A model generated the notes under the pieces. It did no database searches. It was not told the origin of the DNA and was given only the letters and a program-made list of their open reading frames with translations. A program made the translations under genes and the position numbers. Below are positions 16,622 through 26,562 of a DNA stretch of 64,000 bases, piece after piece. Source of the DNA: Listeria kieliensis (GTDB lineage Bacteria > Bacillota > Bacilli > Lactobacillales > Listeriaceae); assembly GCF_003369925.1 (NCBI RefSeq), contig NZ_LARY01000004.1, forward strand, positions 33,169 to 97,168, read 5' to 3'. The first letter of the stretch is position 1. Every line of letters begins with the position of its first letter.

Positions 16622-18091
16622 TCACGGTAAAAAGGTTTCCCCCATCAAATAAAAATCGACTTCCCGTGCCGCCTCGCGACCTTCTGCAATCGCCGTTACA
16701 ACAAGACTTTGACCATAGCGCGCATCCCCACAAGCAAAAATTCCTTCTTCGCTTGTCCGGTAAAAGCCTTTCGCAGCTTCAATCGTTTGCCGCTTCGTTT
16801 TCTTCACCTTGAAGTTTTCAAAAACCGCGTCTTCTGCCCCTTCAAAACCTGCAGCAATCAGCACCAAGTCGGCATCAAAAATCCGTTCCGAATCAGGCAC
16901 TTCACGGTAGCGCTTCGTTTCTTCATCACGCTCAACTTCCACCGTCCGAATCCCCGTCAGTTCGCCCGCCGCATTCTTCACAAAACCAACCGGACTGAGC
17001 AAATATTCGCGCGGATCCATCCCATACACTGCTTCCGCTTCTTGATGCGCATAATCCATTTGAAAAACATTCGGATATTCCGGCCACGGATTACTTGCCG
17101 CTCTCACTTCCTCAGGCTTTCCGCGCCTTCCAAGCTGCACAATCGATTTAGCCCCTTGGCGTAGCGCCGTTGCAACACAATCCGCTCCCGTGTCGCCGCC
17201 TCCGATGATGATTACTTTTTTTCCAGCCGCGGAAAGCGTTTGTTCTTTTCTTCCTGCAAGCAAATCTTGGATGCTCGCTGTTAAATAAGGAACCGCCAAG
17301 TGAATCCCTTTTGCGTCACGACCAGGAACTTTCACTTCACGAGCCTTGCCCGCACCTGTCGCCAAAACGATCGCATCAAAGTCCCGCTTCAACTCTTCAT
17401 ACGGAATATCTTTCCCGCAGTCAACCCCCGTCACAAAGCGAATCCCTTCCGCTTCAAGCAACTGAACACGTCTTAAAACACTTTCCTTATCAAGCTTCAT
17501 CGTCGGAATCCCGTACATCAAAAGTCCACCGATCCGATCGCTTTTTTCAAACACCGTGACCCTGTGCCCCGCTTGATTGAGCTGATCCGCACAAGCAAGT
17601 CCCGCCGGCCCAGAACCAATCACAGCAATTTTCTTTTCCGTCCGAACTTTCGGCGGATTCGGTTTGATCCAACCTTCCGCAAATCCCCGGTCAATAATGG
17701 CTTTTTCAATTGATTTAATCCCCACTGCCGGCTCCGAAATCGCTACTGTACAACTTCCTTCACAAGGAGCTGGGCAAACACGACCCGTGAACTCGGGAAA
17801 ATTATTCGTTTTCAGTAACAGCTCGAGCGCTTCCTTCCAGTCCCCGCGATAAACCGCATCATTCCATTCTGGAATCAAATTGTGTAGCGGACAGCCAGAA
17901 ACACCATTTTTAATTTCCATTCCGATGCTGCAAAACGGAACGCCACAATCCATGCAGCGAGCCGCTTGAATCGTCAAGTCTGCTTCACCAAGTGGCAAAC
18001 TATATTCGTTCCAATCGTTTACCCGTTCTTTCGGTTTCCTGACGGGGGTTTCAATACGATCATACTCCATAAAGCCAGTCGCTTTTCCCAT
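16622..18091 (-). CDS. gltD: Glutamate synthase small subunit
   Basis: A 489-residue NADPH-dependent flavoprotein that supplies electrons to GltB for making glutamate from glutamine and 2-oxoglutarate. The N-terminal domain has two [4Fe-4S] Cys clusters: CMDCGVPFC near residue 41 and, further on, CPAPCEGSC. The FAD site IGSGPAGLACADQL is near residue 155, and the NADPH site IIIGGGDTGADCVATA near residue 295. It follows gltB after 17 bases, so both form one operon. GltC, encoded divergently upstream of gltB, is the expected activator. Confidence 0.95.
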   Translation of the reverse strand: MGKATGFMEYDRIETPVRKPKERVNDWNEYSLPLGEADLTIQAARCMDCGVPFCSIGMEIKNGVSGCPLHNLIPEWNDAVYRGDWKEALELLLKTNNFPEFTGRVCPAPCEGSCTVAISEPAVGIKSIEKAIIDRGFAEGWIKPNPPKVRTEKKIAVIGSGPAGLACADQLNQAGHRVTVFEKSDRIGGLLMYGIPTMKLDKESVLRRVQLLEAEGIRFVTGVDCGKDIPYEELKRDFDAIVLATGAGKAREVKVPGRDAKGIHLAVPYLTASIQDLLAGRKEQTLSAAGKKVIIIGGGDTGADCVATALRQGAKSIVQLGRRGKPEEVRAASNPWPEYPNVFQMDYAHQEAEAVYGMDPREYLLSPVGFVKNAAGELTGIRTVEVERDEETKRYREVPDSERIFDADLVLIAAGFEGAEDAVFENFKVKKTKRQTIEAAKGFYRTSEEGIFACGDARYGQSLVVTAIAEGREAAREVDFYLMGETFLP

Positions 18092-18108
18092 TTTCGTTCG
18101 CTCCTTTC

Positions 18109-21100
18109 CTAATGAACTTGTTTCGCATGTTCCTTCGTACTTTCATAAAAAGCCACGAGTTCCGCTTCGCTAGCGTCACCTAGTTGTTCTGTTAAATTCG
18201 CGATCCGTGTGCGCATAGCTTCATATTCAGTCGGTATCACATATACAAAGTGATTTACTTCCGTTTCAAAATCAAGCAAAATTTCGCGTGCCTTCGCGCT
18301 CCCCGTTGCCTGCTCATGGCGCCATACTAAATCATGCAACCGGAGCTTTTCGCTTTCAGTGAGCGCGCTTCGCACACTGACCAGTTCTGGATTGATCTTG
18401 CCTTCAAGTGTCGCAAGGTCTTCCGCGTAAAGATAAGCGACACCGCCACTCATTCCTGCAGCAAAGTTCGCACCAATTTCGCCTAGCACGACGACCGTGC
18501 CGCCTGTCATATATTCGCAACCATTATCACCAATGCCTTCAACGACCGCTTCCGCTCCACTATTTCGGACAGCAAACCGCGCTCCTGCTTTTCCCGCAAG
18601 GTAAGCCTCTCCTCCAGTTGCCCCGTAAAGCACCACATTTCCTGCGATCGCGGATAGATGCGGGTTAACCGGGGTTCGCGCGTCATGAACGACAGCAAGT
18701 TTCCCGCCGGAAAGTCCCTTCCCGAAATAATCATTGGCATCGCCAACTACGCGGAGCGTCATCCCATTTGGAACAAAGGCGCCAAAACTTTGCCCGGCAG
18801 ACCCGCTAAATGTGAAGCGAATCGTATCGTCCGGAAGCCCCGCTTGGCCGTATTTCTTGCTAATAGCTGCCCCAACTATCGTGCCCACCGCTCGGTCAGT
18901 GTTGCGAATCGCGAAGCTTTGTTCCACTGTTTCTCCCGAAGTTAGCGCCGGTTCAGCTGCTTTTAACAAGAAACGCTCATCTAGTGTCTCTTCAAGTTGG
19001 TGGTTTTGGCCTTTCGTACAAAATTGATCGGCCGCTTGGTAAAACGCATCCATGTACAGCAAATTGGAAAAATCGAGATATTTTGCTTTCCAGTGTTGCT
19101 CTTTTCGCGTTGTTTCTTTGAGGTACTCTTTATGACCAATAATTTCATCCAGCTTCCTCACGCCAAGATCTGCCATTAATTGCCGCATTTCCCTTGCGAT
19201 GAACGTAAAGAACTGAACGACATAATCCGCCGAACCCGTGAATTTTTTCCGTAGTTCCGGATTTTGTGTCGCGACACCAACCGGACAAGTATCCATGTGA
19301 CAAACGCGCATCATGACGCAGCCTAACGTGACAAGCGGAGCTGTTGCAAAGCCAAATTCTTCTGCACCAAGCATCGCCGCCACTAAGACGTCTTTTCCTG
19401 TCATCAACTTACCATCGGTTTCAAGCACCACTTTATTGCGTAAATCATTCAAGATGAGCGTTTGCTGGACTTCCGAAAGCCCAATTTCCCAAGGTAAGCC
19501 CGCATGGCGGATACTGCTTCTTGCAGCTGCTCCCGTTCCGCCTTCATAGCCGCTCACAGAAATCACATCGGCTTTTCCTTTAGCAACCCCAGCTGCGATC
19601 GTGCCAACACCTGTCTTTGAAACTAATTTGACGCTGACTCGAGCCGCCGGATTCGCATTTTTCAAGTCGAAAATCAATTGAGAAAGGTCTTCGATCGAAT
19701 AAATATCATGGTGTGGCGGCGGTGAAATCAGCCCCACTCCTGTCGTTGAACCACGCGTTTTGGAAATCCATGGATAGACCTTCCCGCCTGGCAAATGCCC
19801 GCCTTCGCCGGGCTTCGCCCCCTGTGCCATCTTGATTTGTAATTCCGAAGCGTTCACGAGATAGTGGCTAGAAACGCCGAACCGCCCAGAAGCAACTTGC
19901 TTGATGGCACTTCGCTTGGAATCACCATTCGCACTTTTGATAAAACGTGCTGGATTTTCTCCACCTTCACCGCTATTACTTTTCCCACCAATTCGGTTCA
20001 TCGCAACAGCTAACGCTTCATGCGCTTCTTGGCTAATCGAGCCATAACTCATCGCACCCGTTTTAAAACGTTTGAAGAGACTTTCTTCCGGCTCCACCTC
20101 ATCAAGTGAGATAGGCTTTCTTCCCGTTTCTAGCTTTAAAAGTCCCCGCAAAAACGCTTGATTATGATTTTCCATTAAATCTCGGTATAGATCATAAGCT
20201 TCTTGATCATTTTCACGTGTTGCGCGCTGCAAGGAATGAATCGCAAGCGGGTTAAATACATGATATTCGCCACCATTTGCGCGATATTGGTATTCTCCGC
20301 CTGAATCAAGGGTTTGACTCGCGATTCCTTGTGCCTTGAAAGCCTTGCGATGCCGCAGCCAAACTTCTTCGGCAATCACAGCAAGAGGAATGCCGGAAAG
20401 CTTACTCGCTGTTCCAGTGAAGTACTGATCGATCACTTGATTAGAAAGACCAATGGCTTCAAAAATTTGTGCCCCGCGGTAACTTTGCACCGTTGAAATC
20501 CCCATTTTCGACATGACTTTCAAAAGTCCGTCCGTGAGCGCTTCAAGATAGCGCGTTTCGGCTTCCTCGGGACTAAAACCTTTGATGCGGCCGCGTTCAA
20601 TTTGACTTTGAAAAAGCTCGATCGCAAGGTAAGGGAAAACAGCGTCCGCCCCGTAGCCAATCAAAAGCGCCGTATGATGGACATCGCGCGCTTCTGCTGT
20701 TTTTACGATGATGCTTGCTTTCGTTCGCAAACCACGTCGCGTTAAATAGTGATGCAAGCCGCTCGCCGCAAGAAGAGACGGAATGCCCATCCACTCTTCA
20801 TTCACGCCTTCATCCGTTAAAACAATTAAAGAACTGCCTTCCGTTTCAATCGCCGTTCTCGCTCGTTCGAAAAGCGCTGCTAAAACCTCGTCCAGCTTCT
20901 CCCATTCGTCTTCGCGGAAAAGAATCGGAAGCACCGTCGTTTTCGTACCAAATTTCGTTTGATTTTCAAGTGCTTGAAACTCTAAGCGAGAAAGCACAGG
21001 TGTTGCTAAACGGATTCTGTTCGCATTGACGCCGCTTGGCTCGAGAATATTCCCTTCATCGCCAAGCAGTGTCATCGTTGAAACAACCGCTTGCTCTCGC

Positions 21101-22704
21101 AACCCATCAATCGGTGGATTCGTCACTTGAGCAAACAGTTGCTTGAAGTAGTGGAACAAAAGTTGCGGGCGATTCGAAAGAACAGCAAGTGGCGCGTCAT
21201 AACCCATCGCACCAGTTGGGTCTTTCTTTTCCACAACCATCGGAATCAAAATTTTACTTAGTTCATCTTGTGTATAGCCAAAAGCTTGTTGCAGCTTCAT
21301 AAGTTCATCGTGATTCCTTTTTTTAGTCTCTAAGTTTTCTCTTACACTTAGTTCATTAATATCTGTTAAGTTTTCCTCTAACCATGCTTTATAAGGCGCT
21401 TCGTGCATAATCTTTTGCTTCAATTCATCATCTGAAATGATTCGACCTTTTTCAAGATCAATCAAAAGCATTTCCCCAGCGCCTACGATTTCTTTTTTGA
21501 TAATTTCATCTGGCTCAACCGGAATCACGCCCGTTTCAGAAGAGTAGATAATCGTATGATCTTTAGTTTCATAGTAACGTGCTGGTCGAAGCCCGTTTCG
21601 GTCGAGGATCGTTCCGATGACACGTCCATCTGTAAAGGAAATCGAAGTCGGTCCGTCCCACGGTTCCATTAGCATCGCATGATAGGCATAAAAATCCCGC
21701 TTATAATCTGCGAGTTGCTCGTTTTTATCCCACGGCTCTGGAATCAGCATCATCGCGGCATGCGGCAAGCTGCGCCCGGTTTGGACTAGGAATTCAAGCG
21801 CATTATCGAGCGTAGCGGAATCACTGCCATTTTCGTCAATGATCGGCCGAACAAATTCGAGTTTTTCTTGCAAAAGTGAACTTTTCACTCGTTTTTCTCG
21901 TGCTTTCATCCAGTTTACATTGCCGCGCTGTGTATTGATTTCGCCGTTGTGTACCAAATAGCGATACGGATGTGCACGTTCCCAGCTTGGAAAAGTGTTG
22001 GTTGAGAAACGAGAATGAACAAGCGCAAACGCAGACGTGTATGCTGGATCTGCAAGGTCTAGATAATAAGCGCTAATTTGTTCTGGTGTGAGCATGCCTT
22101 TATAAATAATCGTGCGTGTCGACAAACTCGGAACATAAAATGTTTCTTTGATTTCAGCATTGTTTTCTGCAAAATTCTCGATTTGTCGGCGGATCACGTA
22201 CAGCTCTCGCTCAAATTCGCGCTCTGTTAAATCGGCTGCTTTCTCGATAAAAACTTGATAAATCGCGGGTTCTTTTTCACGAGCTTTTATACCGATTTGA
22301 CTTGAATCTGTTGGTAGCGCGCGAAAACCAAGGAAGGTTTGCCCAGCTTCTTCGATCAAGTAAATTAGCTTTTCCATCAAACTTTTCCGTTCTGATTCAG
22401 ACTTCGGGAAATTGAGCATCCCGACCGCATAATGATGGCGCGGTGGAAGTGAGATTCCTAAATCCCCACAAACTTTCCGAAAAAATGAATCCGAAATTTC
22501 AAGTAGAATTCCTGCTCCATCACCTGTATCACCGTCAACTTCGCCGCCACGATGCTTCAACTTGCAAAGCATATGAATTCCATCTGTCACAATCTTATGG
22601 CTCGAGCGATTCTCTACATTCGCCACAAAACCAATTCCACAAGCATCATGTTCCTCTCGTGGATCATAAAGACCGTGCGGCGCCGGCATCCCAAGCTTTT
22701 TCAT
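18109..22704 (-). CDS. gltB: Glutamate synthase large subunit
   Basis: A 1531-residue enzyme that hydrolyses glutamine and passes ammonia through an internal channel to 2-oxoglutarate. The propeptide ends before C22 in EEHDACGIGF, which becomes the N-terminal nucleophile of the class II amidotransferase domain. The FMN/synthase domain follows, with the [3Fe-4S] Cys set CVMMRVCHMDTC near residues 1128-1139. The C-terminal GXGXG beta-helix domain contains GQSFGAF and GDANDYFGKGLSGGK. Length and order are normal. AAGGAGG precedes the ATG. Called gltA in Bacillus. Confidence 0.95.
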   Translation of the reverse strand: MKKLGMPAPHGLYDPREEHDACGIGFVANVENRSSHKIVTDGIHMLCKLKHRGGEVDGDTGDGAGILLEISDSFFRKVCGDLGISLPPRHHYAVGMLNFPKSESERKSLMEKLIYLIEEAGQTFLGFRALPTDSSQIGIKAREKEPAIYQVFIEKAADLTEREFERELYVIRRQIENFAENNAEIKETFYVPSLSTRTIIYKGMLTPEQISAYYLDLADPAYTSAFALVHSRFSTNTFPSWERAHPYRYLVHNGEINTQRGNVNWMKAREKRVKSSLLQEKLEFVRPIIDENGSDSATLDNALEFLVQTGRSLPHAAMMLIPEPWDKNEQLADYKRDFYAYHAMLMEPWDGPTSISFTDGRVIGTILDRNGLRPARYYETKDHTIIYSSETGVIPVEPDEIIKKEIVGAGEMLLIDLEKGRIISDDELKQKIMHEAPYKAWLEENLTDINELSVRENLETKKRNHDELMKLQQAFGYTQDELSKILIPMVVEKKDPTGAMGYDAPLAVLSNRPQLLFHYFKQLFAQVTNPPIDGLREQAVVSTMTLLGDEGNILEPSGVNANRIRLATPVLSRLEFQALENQTKFGTKTTVLPILFREDEWEKLDEVLAALFERARTAIETEGSSLIVLTDEGVNEEWMGIPSLLAASGLHHYLTRRGLRTKASIIVKTAEARDVHHTALLIGYGADAVFPYLAIELFQSQIERGRIKGFSPEEAETRYLEALTDGLLKVMSKMGISTVQSYRGAQIFEAIGLSNQVIDQYFTGTASKLSGIPLAVIAEEVWLRHRKAFKAQGIASQTLDSGGEYQYRANGGEYHVFNPLAIHSLQRATRENDQEAYDLYRDLMENHNQAFLRGLLKLETGRKPISLDEVEPEESLFKRFKTGAMSYGSISQEAHEALAVAMNRIGGKSNSGEGGENPARFIKSANGDSKRSAIKQVASGRFGVSSHYLVNASELQIKMAQGAKPGEGGHLPGGKVYPWISKTRGSTTGVGLISPPPHHDIYSIEDLSQLIFDLKNANPAARVSVKLVSKTGVGTIAAGVAKGKADVISVSGYEGGTGAAARSSIRHAGLPWEIGLSEVQQTLILNDLRNKVVLETDGKLMTGKDVLVAAMLGAEEFGFATAPLVTLGCVMMRVCHMDTCPVGVATQNPELRKKFTGSADYVVQFFTFIAREMRQLMADLGVRKLDEIIGHKEYLKETTRKEQHWKAKYLDFSNLLYMDAFYQAADQFCTKGQNHQLEETLDERFLLKAAEPALTSGETVEQSFAIRNTDRAVGTIVGAAISKKYGQAGLPDDTIRFTFSGSAGQSFGAFVPNGMTLRVVGDANDYFGKGLSGGKLAVVHDARTPVNPHLSAIAGNVVLYGATGGEAYLAGKAGARFAVRNSGAEAVVEGIGDNGCEYMTGGTVVVLGEIGANFAAGMSGGVAYLYAEDLATLEGKINPELVSVRSALTESEKLRLHDLVWRHEQATGSAKAREILLDFETEVNHFVYVIPTEYEAMRTRIANLTEQLGDASEAELVAFYESTKEHAKQVH

Positions 22705-22748
22705 TGAAATTCCTCCTTCATTTCTTTCATTTATATAAATAAACTAAA

Positions 22749-22777
22749 TTAATAGAAAATTTAATTCTTTTGTTCAA
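22749..22777 (-). promoter_or_regulatory. Putative promoter of gltBD
   Basis: TTGAAC, a 17-base spacer and TATTAA on the minus strand, giving a leader of about 40 nt. Confidence 0.45.
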
Positions 22778-22813
22778 AACCACCATTTTAAGGGGTATTT
22801 TCTATTTTAGCGC

Positions 22814-22842
22814 TTTTCATTTATCGAAACAATATATATAAT
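22814..22842 (+). promoter_or_regulatory. Putative promoter of gltC
   Basis: A perfect TATAAT (22837-22842) with only a weak -35 (TTTTCA) 17 bases upstream. Confidence 0.35.
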
Positions 22843-22854
22843 AGAATAAAACTA

Positions 22855-22867
22855 TCTCTTTTTGAGA
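22855..22867. promoter_or_regulatory. Candidate GltC box
   Basis: TCTC-TTTTT-GAGA inverted repeat just downstream of the gltC -10, resembling the ATCTC...GAGAT GltC sites of B. subtilis. Its position would suit autorepression of gltC. Confidence 0.35.
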
Positions 22868-22884
22868 ATGATAGGAGTATCAAA

Positions 22885-23775
22885 ATGGAATTACGCCAAT
22901 TAAAATATTTCATGGAAGTAGCCCGTGTGGAGCACATGACGCAAGCATCCGTCAATCTGCACGTAGCCCAATCAGCCGTTAGCAGACAAATCATGAAACT
23001 CGAAGAAGAACTTGAGGTTTCATTATTTGAACGTGTCGGTCGAAATATGCGTTTAACTTCGATTGGCGCGAGCTTTCTCGAACAAGTGAAGCGCGCCACA
23101 CATGAACTTCAAAAAGCCGAAGCTCTCGTCACAGAATATTCCAATCCCGATATCGGAACCGTCCAGCTTGGCCTTCCAAATTCCCTTGCACCACGTGTTC
23201 TTCCTTCCGTTATCAGCGCATTTCGGGAAAAGTACCCGCAGATCACATATGAATTTCGCGAAGGCTCAAATGCAGAACTAACAGCCATGGTCCGGTCAGG
23301 CGAGCTCGATTTAACCTTTCTTTCTCCGCTTCAAGCAGAAAATGAAATCTTCAGCGCCACACGATTTTTCGACGAAGAATTAAAACTAATCGTTCCAGCC
23401 AGTCACCCGCTCGCAGCCCGAAACAGTGTTTCCTTAAAAGAATTAACGCAAGAAAAATTCATTCTTTACCCTGAAGATTTTAATTTATATCAAATTGTAA
23501 CTACCGCTGCACAGAAAAAAGGCTTTGTGCCCGAAGTTGCATTCAGCAGCCAAGACTTCTATACCATCCAAGGCCTTGTTGGCGCCGGACTAGGCATTAG
23601 CATCTTGCCCGCGATGATTCTAGACGGAGCCGTTTTCAAAAACACAAAAAGCCTTTCCTTCACAGACTCAGAACTACACCGCTCCGTTGGCATCATCAAA
23701 ACCAAAAAACGAAAACTCGCCCCATCCGAAGCTTTGTTTTATCAATTTATTCTCGACTTCTTTTCCCAAAACTAA
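22885..23775 (+). CDS. gltC: LysR-family activator of glutamate synthase
   Basis: A 296-residue LysR-type regulator with an N-terminal HTH (MELRQLKYFMEVARVEHMTQ start, AQSAVSRQI recognition helix) and a C-terminal effector-binding domain from about residue 90. It is transcribed away from gltB across a 180-bp region, the same arrangement as gltC-gltAB in Bacillus, where GltC activates with 2-oxoglutarate and is inhibited by glutamate. The role follows from family and position. Confidence 0.9.
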   Translation: MELRQLKYFMEVARVEHMTQASVNLHVAQSAVSRQIMKLEEELEVSLFERVGRNMRLTSIGASFLEQVKRATHELQKAEALVTEYSNPDIGTVQLGLPNSLAPRVLPSVISAFREKYPQITYEFREGSNAELTAMVRSGELDLTFLSPLQAENEIFSATRFFDEELKLIVPASHPLAARNSVSLKELTQEKFILYPEDFNLYQIVTTAAQKKGFVPEVAFSSQDFYTIQGLVGAGLGISILPAMILDGAVFKNTKSLSFTDSELHRSVGIIKTKKRKLAPSEALFYQFILDFFSQN

Positions 23776-23803
23776 AGGACAAAGCGCTTCCGCTTTGTCC
23801 TTT
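23774..23803. terminator. Bidirectional terminator between gltC and the GNAT gene
   Basis: AAAGGACAAAGCG and CGCTTTGTCCTTT form a 13-bp perfect stem with a 4-base loop. T runs are short on both sides. Confidence 0.7.
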
Positions 23804-24320
23804 ACTCCATCTCTAAAAAGGGTTCTGGATACATCAACTTTCCAGCTAGCCCCGTAAAATTTTCTTCCCCGAAGTCAAGCACCATAAAATTTTCTTCTTC
23901 GACAGGGAAAGGCGCTTCTAGCCCATAAAGTTTAGCTTTTTGGAAACCAAAACGCGGATAAAAATCCGCATGCCCTAAAACGCTAATGGCGCGAAAGCCA
24001 GCCTTTCGCGCTGCTCTTATTCCAGCTTCCACCAATTTCGAACCAATCCCATTGTGCTGTTCACGCGTTAAAACAGCAAGTGGTGCCAAAACAAGAATCT
24101 CAGCAAATTGCTTTTCTTGGATAATGCTTGCTTTCGTCAGCAAAAGAAAACCCGCTAGTTCACGCGAATCAAGTTCCGCTACAAGAGCGAGTTCTGGCAA
24201 ATAAGCCTTCGTTTCTCGCAATTTTTCCACTAAATCTGCTTCAAGCGAGCTTGGGAAAGCATCTTCGAGCAAAGCCCGGATGAGCATCTCGTCGCTCTTT
24301 TCTTCCGTTCGAATCCTCAT
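23802..24320 (-). CDS. GNAT family N-acetyltransferase
   Basis: A 172-residue acetyl-CoA dependent acetyltransferase of the YhbS-like group. The acetyl-CoA loop is seen as REQHNGIGSKLVEAGIRAARKAGF around residues 85-108 and is followed by the HADFYPRFGF segment typical of this group. The substrate is unknown. Its ATG overlaps the stop of the upstream dehydrogenase gene by four bases (ATGA), so the two are translationally coupled. Confidence 0.87.
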   Translation of the reverse strand: MRIRTEEKSDEMLIRALLEDAFPSSLEADLVEKLRETKAYLPELALVAELDSRELAGFLLLTKASIIQEKQFAEILVLAPLAVLTREQHNGIGSKLVEAGIRAARKAGFRAISVLGHADFYPRFGFQKAKLYGLEAPFPVEEENFMVLDFGEENFTGLAGKLMYPEPFLEME

Positions 24321-25417
24321 CTTTCTTCCACCGCGATTTGATACTCTTCAAGGGTATTCATAGCTGCTCGAACCACATTTGACGTCACCGTTTGAGGCAT
24401 CAAATGAATCATCTCACCCTCGCGAGCGGCACGATCTGCAACTTGAAGCAATTCCGTTTCTGTGACTTCTGAAAGTCCCAGTTCAGCAAGTGAAGTCGGT
24501 AACCCCAGTTTCTTGTAAAAAGGCAAAAGGGCATCCATCTCGCTGAACTTCTCCTCAATTACGAGCTGAACCAAGATGCCATATGCCACTTTCAACCCGT
24601 GTAAGACATCGTGCGACTTCTCAAGCAAAGTCAGCGCATCATGAATGGAGTGTGCTCCCGCTGTTCGCCCGTATTTATCGCCAAAACCGCCCACCATTCC
24701 AGCAAGCATAATATTCGTTTCAACCACTTTCACAAAAGCCGTTCCAAGTTCATGCCGCTCCATCTCAAGTAGCGCCGCTTCACTTAGTTCCAGCAAATTA
24801 TCCCGGCATTTTCGTGCGGCAAACGCTGCCACTTCGATCGCTGTCGTCTTTTCAGGAAGCTCAGCGATCACAACGTTTGCTTCGTACCACTTCGCAAGCG
24901 TGTCCCCAATCCCGGCAATGAGAAGCTCTTTCGGCGAATCGAGAATAATCGCTGGATCTAGCAAAACAAGCGCATTGCTCACAGGAAAAATATCAAACTG
25001 GATCATTTCGCCCGTTTCCGTATACATCACACTAAGTGGCGTATAAGCCGCACAAGTCGACGCGAGTGTCGGTAAAATCAAGACCGGCACGCAAGAAACA
25101 AAAGCAGCAGCCTTGGCTAAATCGGTAACCTTTCCGCCGCCAACAGCTACGATAGCTTCAAATTGTTCGGCTTCGATTCTTTCCTTCAAAGCATCCCTTG
25201 CCTCGTAGGTCACTTGACCCCCGTATTCCACAAAAGCGGTTTCAAAGTTTGATAAATCTGGAAATTCACGCCCGACAGCTTTCCAAGAAGCACTCCCGTG
25301 CAAAATCAGTATCCGCTTCAAATTCCGACGTCGTAAATGTTCTGGAAGCGTATCCCAAGCTCCCACGCTTGATACATATTCAGCCGGTGCACCGCGAACA
25401 ATTAATTCTTCTGTCAT
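24317..25417 (-). CDS. Iron-containing alcohol dehydrogenase, glycerol dehydrogenase-like
   Basis: A 366-residue NAD(P)-dependent metal alcohol dehydrogenase. The dinucleotide-binding loop is VAVGGGKVTDLAKA near residue 90, followed by PTLASTCAAYTPLSVMYT; metal ligands are the Asp of GIGDTLAKW and two His in AGAHSIHDAL and DVLHGLKV. The long frame starts at 25507 but includes another gene's terminator; GGAGG eight bases before the ATG at 25417 fixes the start. L. monocytogenes annotates the gene at this place as glycerol dehydrogenase-like; the substrate is not proven. Confidence 0.88.
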   Translation of the reverse strand: MTEELIVRGAPAEYVSSVGAWDTLPEHLRRRNLKRILILHGSASWKAVGREFPDLSNFETAFVEYGGQVTYEARDALKERIEAEQFEAIVAVGGGKVTDLAKAAAFVSCVPVLILPTLASTCAAYTPLSVMYTETGEMIQFDIFPVSNALVLLDPAIILDSPKELLIAGIGDTLAKWYEANVVIAELPEKTTAIEVAAFAARKCRDNLLELSEAALLEMERHELGTAFVKVVETNIMLAGMVGGFGDKYGRTAGAHSIHDALTLLEKSHDVLHGLKVAYGILVQLVIEEKFSEMDALLPFYKKLGLPTSLAELGLSEVTETELLQVADRAAREGEMIHLMPQTVTSNVVRAAMNTLEEYQIAVEER

Positions 25418-25461
25418 AAGTAAAACCTCCGCTTCGTTCGTTTTTCTCCATATTGTAAACA

Positions 25462-25502
25462 AGGAACCGGATCCCGTCAAGTTTAGCAAGGATCCGGTTT
25501 CC
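25462..25502 (-). terminator. Terminator after virS
   Basis: GGAACCGGATCC and GGATCCGGTTTCC arms around a 15-base loop. The trailing T run on the minus strand is weak. Confidence 0.6.
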
Positions 25503-25503
25503 A

Positions 25504-26547
25504 TCATTCTTTTGCAACAAGTAAATAATCATCTTTTTGTTCAAATTTCAAAATAAGTTCCGTGAAGACGCCTTCTTCAGAACGAATTTCAAGCGCATGA
25601 TCGAGTTTTTTCGACATTTGTTTAGCCAAATAAAGCCCCATCCCAGTCGCCTTTTTTTCTTGCCTTCCAGTAGATCCTGTAAAGCCTTGTTCAAAAACAC
25701 GTGGCAAATCTTCCTGGCTAATCCCTCTCCCATTATCGCGAATGTGAAGATGCGTCATGTTACTCGAGCAAGGCTTATCACACCAAACTTTAATCACGCC
25801 ACCTTCTTCCGTATATTTCAGCGCATTCGAAAATAGTTGATCGAGTATGAAGCCAAGCCACTTGCTATCCGTCCGCACATCCACATCCACTTCACCAAGT
25901 TCTAAGCGTTTATGTTCGGAAATGAAAAACTTAGAATGTCGCTTAATCGCTTCGCGGACAATCGTTCCTAGGTTTTGTTCTTGAATGAAGTAATCTTTTG
26001 CAAAGGTATCAAGTCGCGAGAAATAAAGAGCCTGCATCACAAGTTGATCCACGCGATCAAGTTCCCCATCTACTTTTTCAAAAATCGTTTTCGTATCATT
26101 CAAATCCGGATTTTTGATCAACATTTTACTGGCCACAAGCGGTGTTTTCACTTCATGAACCCAGTAAAGAATAAAATCATGATATTCTTCTTGTTTATCC
26201 ACGAGCGCATTTACTTTCTTTTGCTCTTCCCGATGTTTTTTTCGCATGAGTTCATTAAAGAAAGCTTGCTCACTCGTACGCGGCTTGGGCAGTAATTCAA
26301 TGACATTTTCTTCAATTTCCCCGTTAACGAGATCTTTCATTTCTTTCCAGTAGCGATATTTAAAACTGTAGCCGAGAATCAAATAAGCCACGAGAAACAA
26401 GAACACAAACATATACAAATAAACAATATTGCCAATCGTCAGTTTGCTATTTGGATCGATATAAATTAAAAGTCCGATAAAACACATCACAATGGCAAAA
26501 AACAAAATGAAAAAGCGTTTATCGCGTACATAGCGCCAAAAGGTCAT
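25504..26547 (-). CDS. virS: Sensor histidine kinase, VirS-like (BceS/intramembrane-sensing type)
   Basis: A 347-residue kinase with two N-terminal transmembrane helices (about 11-30 and 42-60) joined by a very short extracellular loop, as in the BceS group that senses through an ABC transporter. H131 in WVHEVKTPL is the phosphorylation site. The ATPase has the N box LDQLFSNALKYT, G1 DNGRGI and G2 GMGLYLAK. Its partner response regulator is encoded four genes upstream on the same strand rather than adjacent, the order I recall for L. monocytogenes virS-virR. The ATG at 26547 has GGAGG seven bases upstream. Confidence 0.88.
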   Translation of the reverse strand: MTFWRYVRDKRFFILFFAIVMCFIGLLIYIDPNSKLTIGNIVYLYMFVFLFLVAYLILGYSFKYRYWKEMKDLVNGEIEENVIELLPKPRTSEQAFFNELMRKKHREEQKKVNALVDKQEEYHDFILYWVHEVKTPLVASKMLIKNPDLNDTKTIFEKVDGELDRVDQLVMQALYFSRLDTFAKDYFIQEQNLGTIVREAIKRHSKFFISEHKRLELGEVDVDVRTDSKWLGFILDQLFSNALKYTEEGGVIKVWCDKPCSSNMTHLHIRDNGRGISQEDLPRVFEQGFTGSTGRQEKKATGMGLYLAKQMSKKLDHALEIRSEEGVFTELILKFEQKDDYLLVAKE

Positions 26548-26562
26548 CACAAGCCCTCCTTT

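Noticed and set aside
25418..25507. N-terminal extension of the alcohol dehydrogenase to 25507
   Set aside because: The extension overlaps the virS terminator and lacks family similarity; a good ribosome site precedes 25417.
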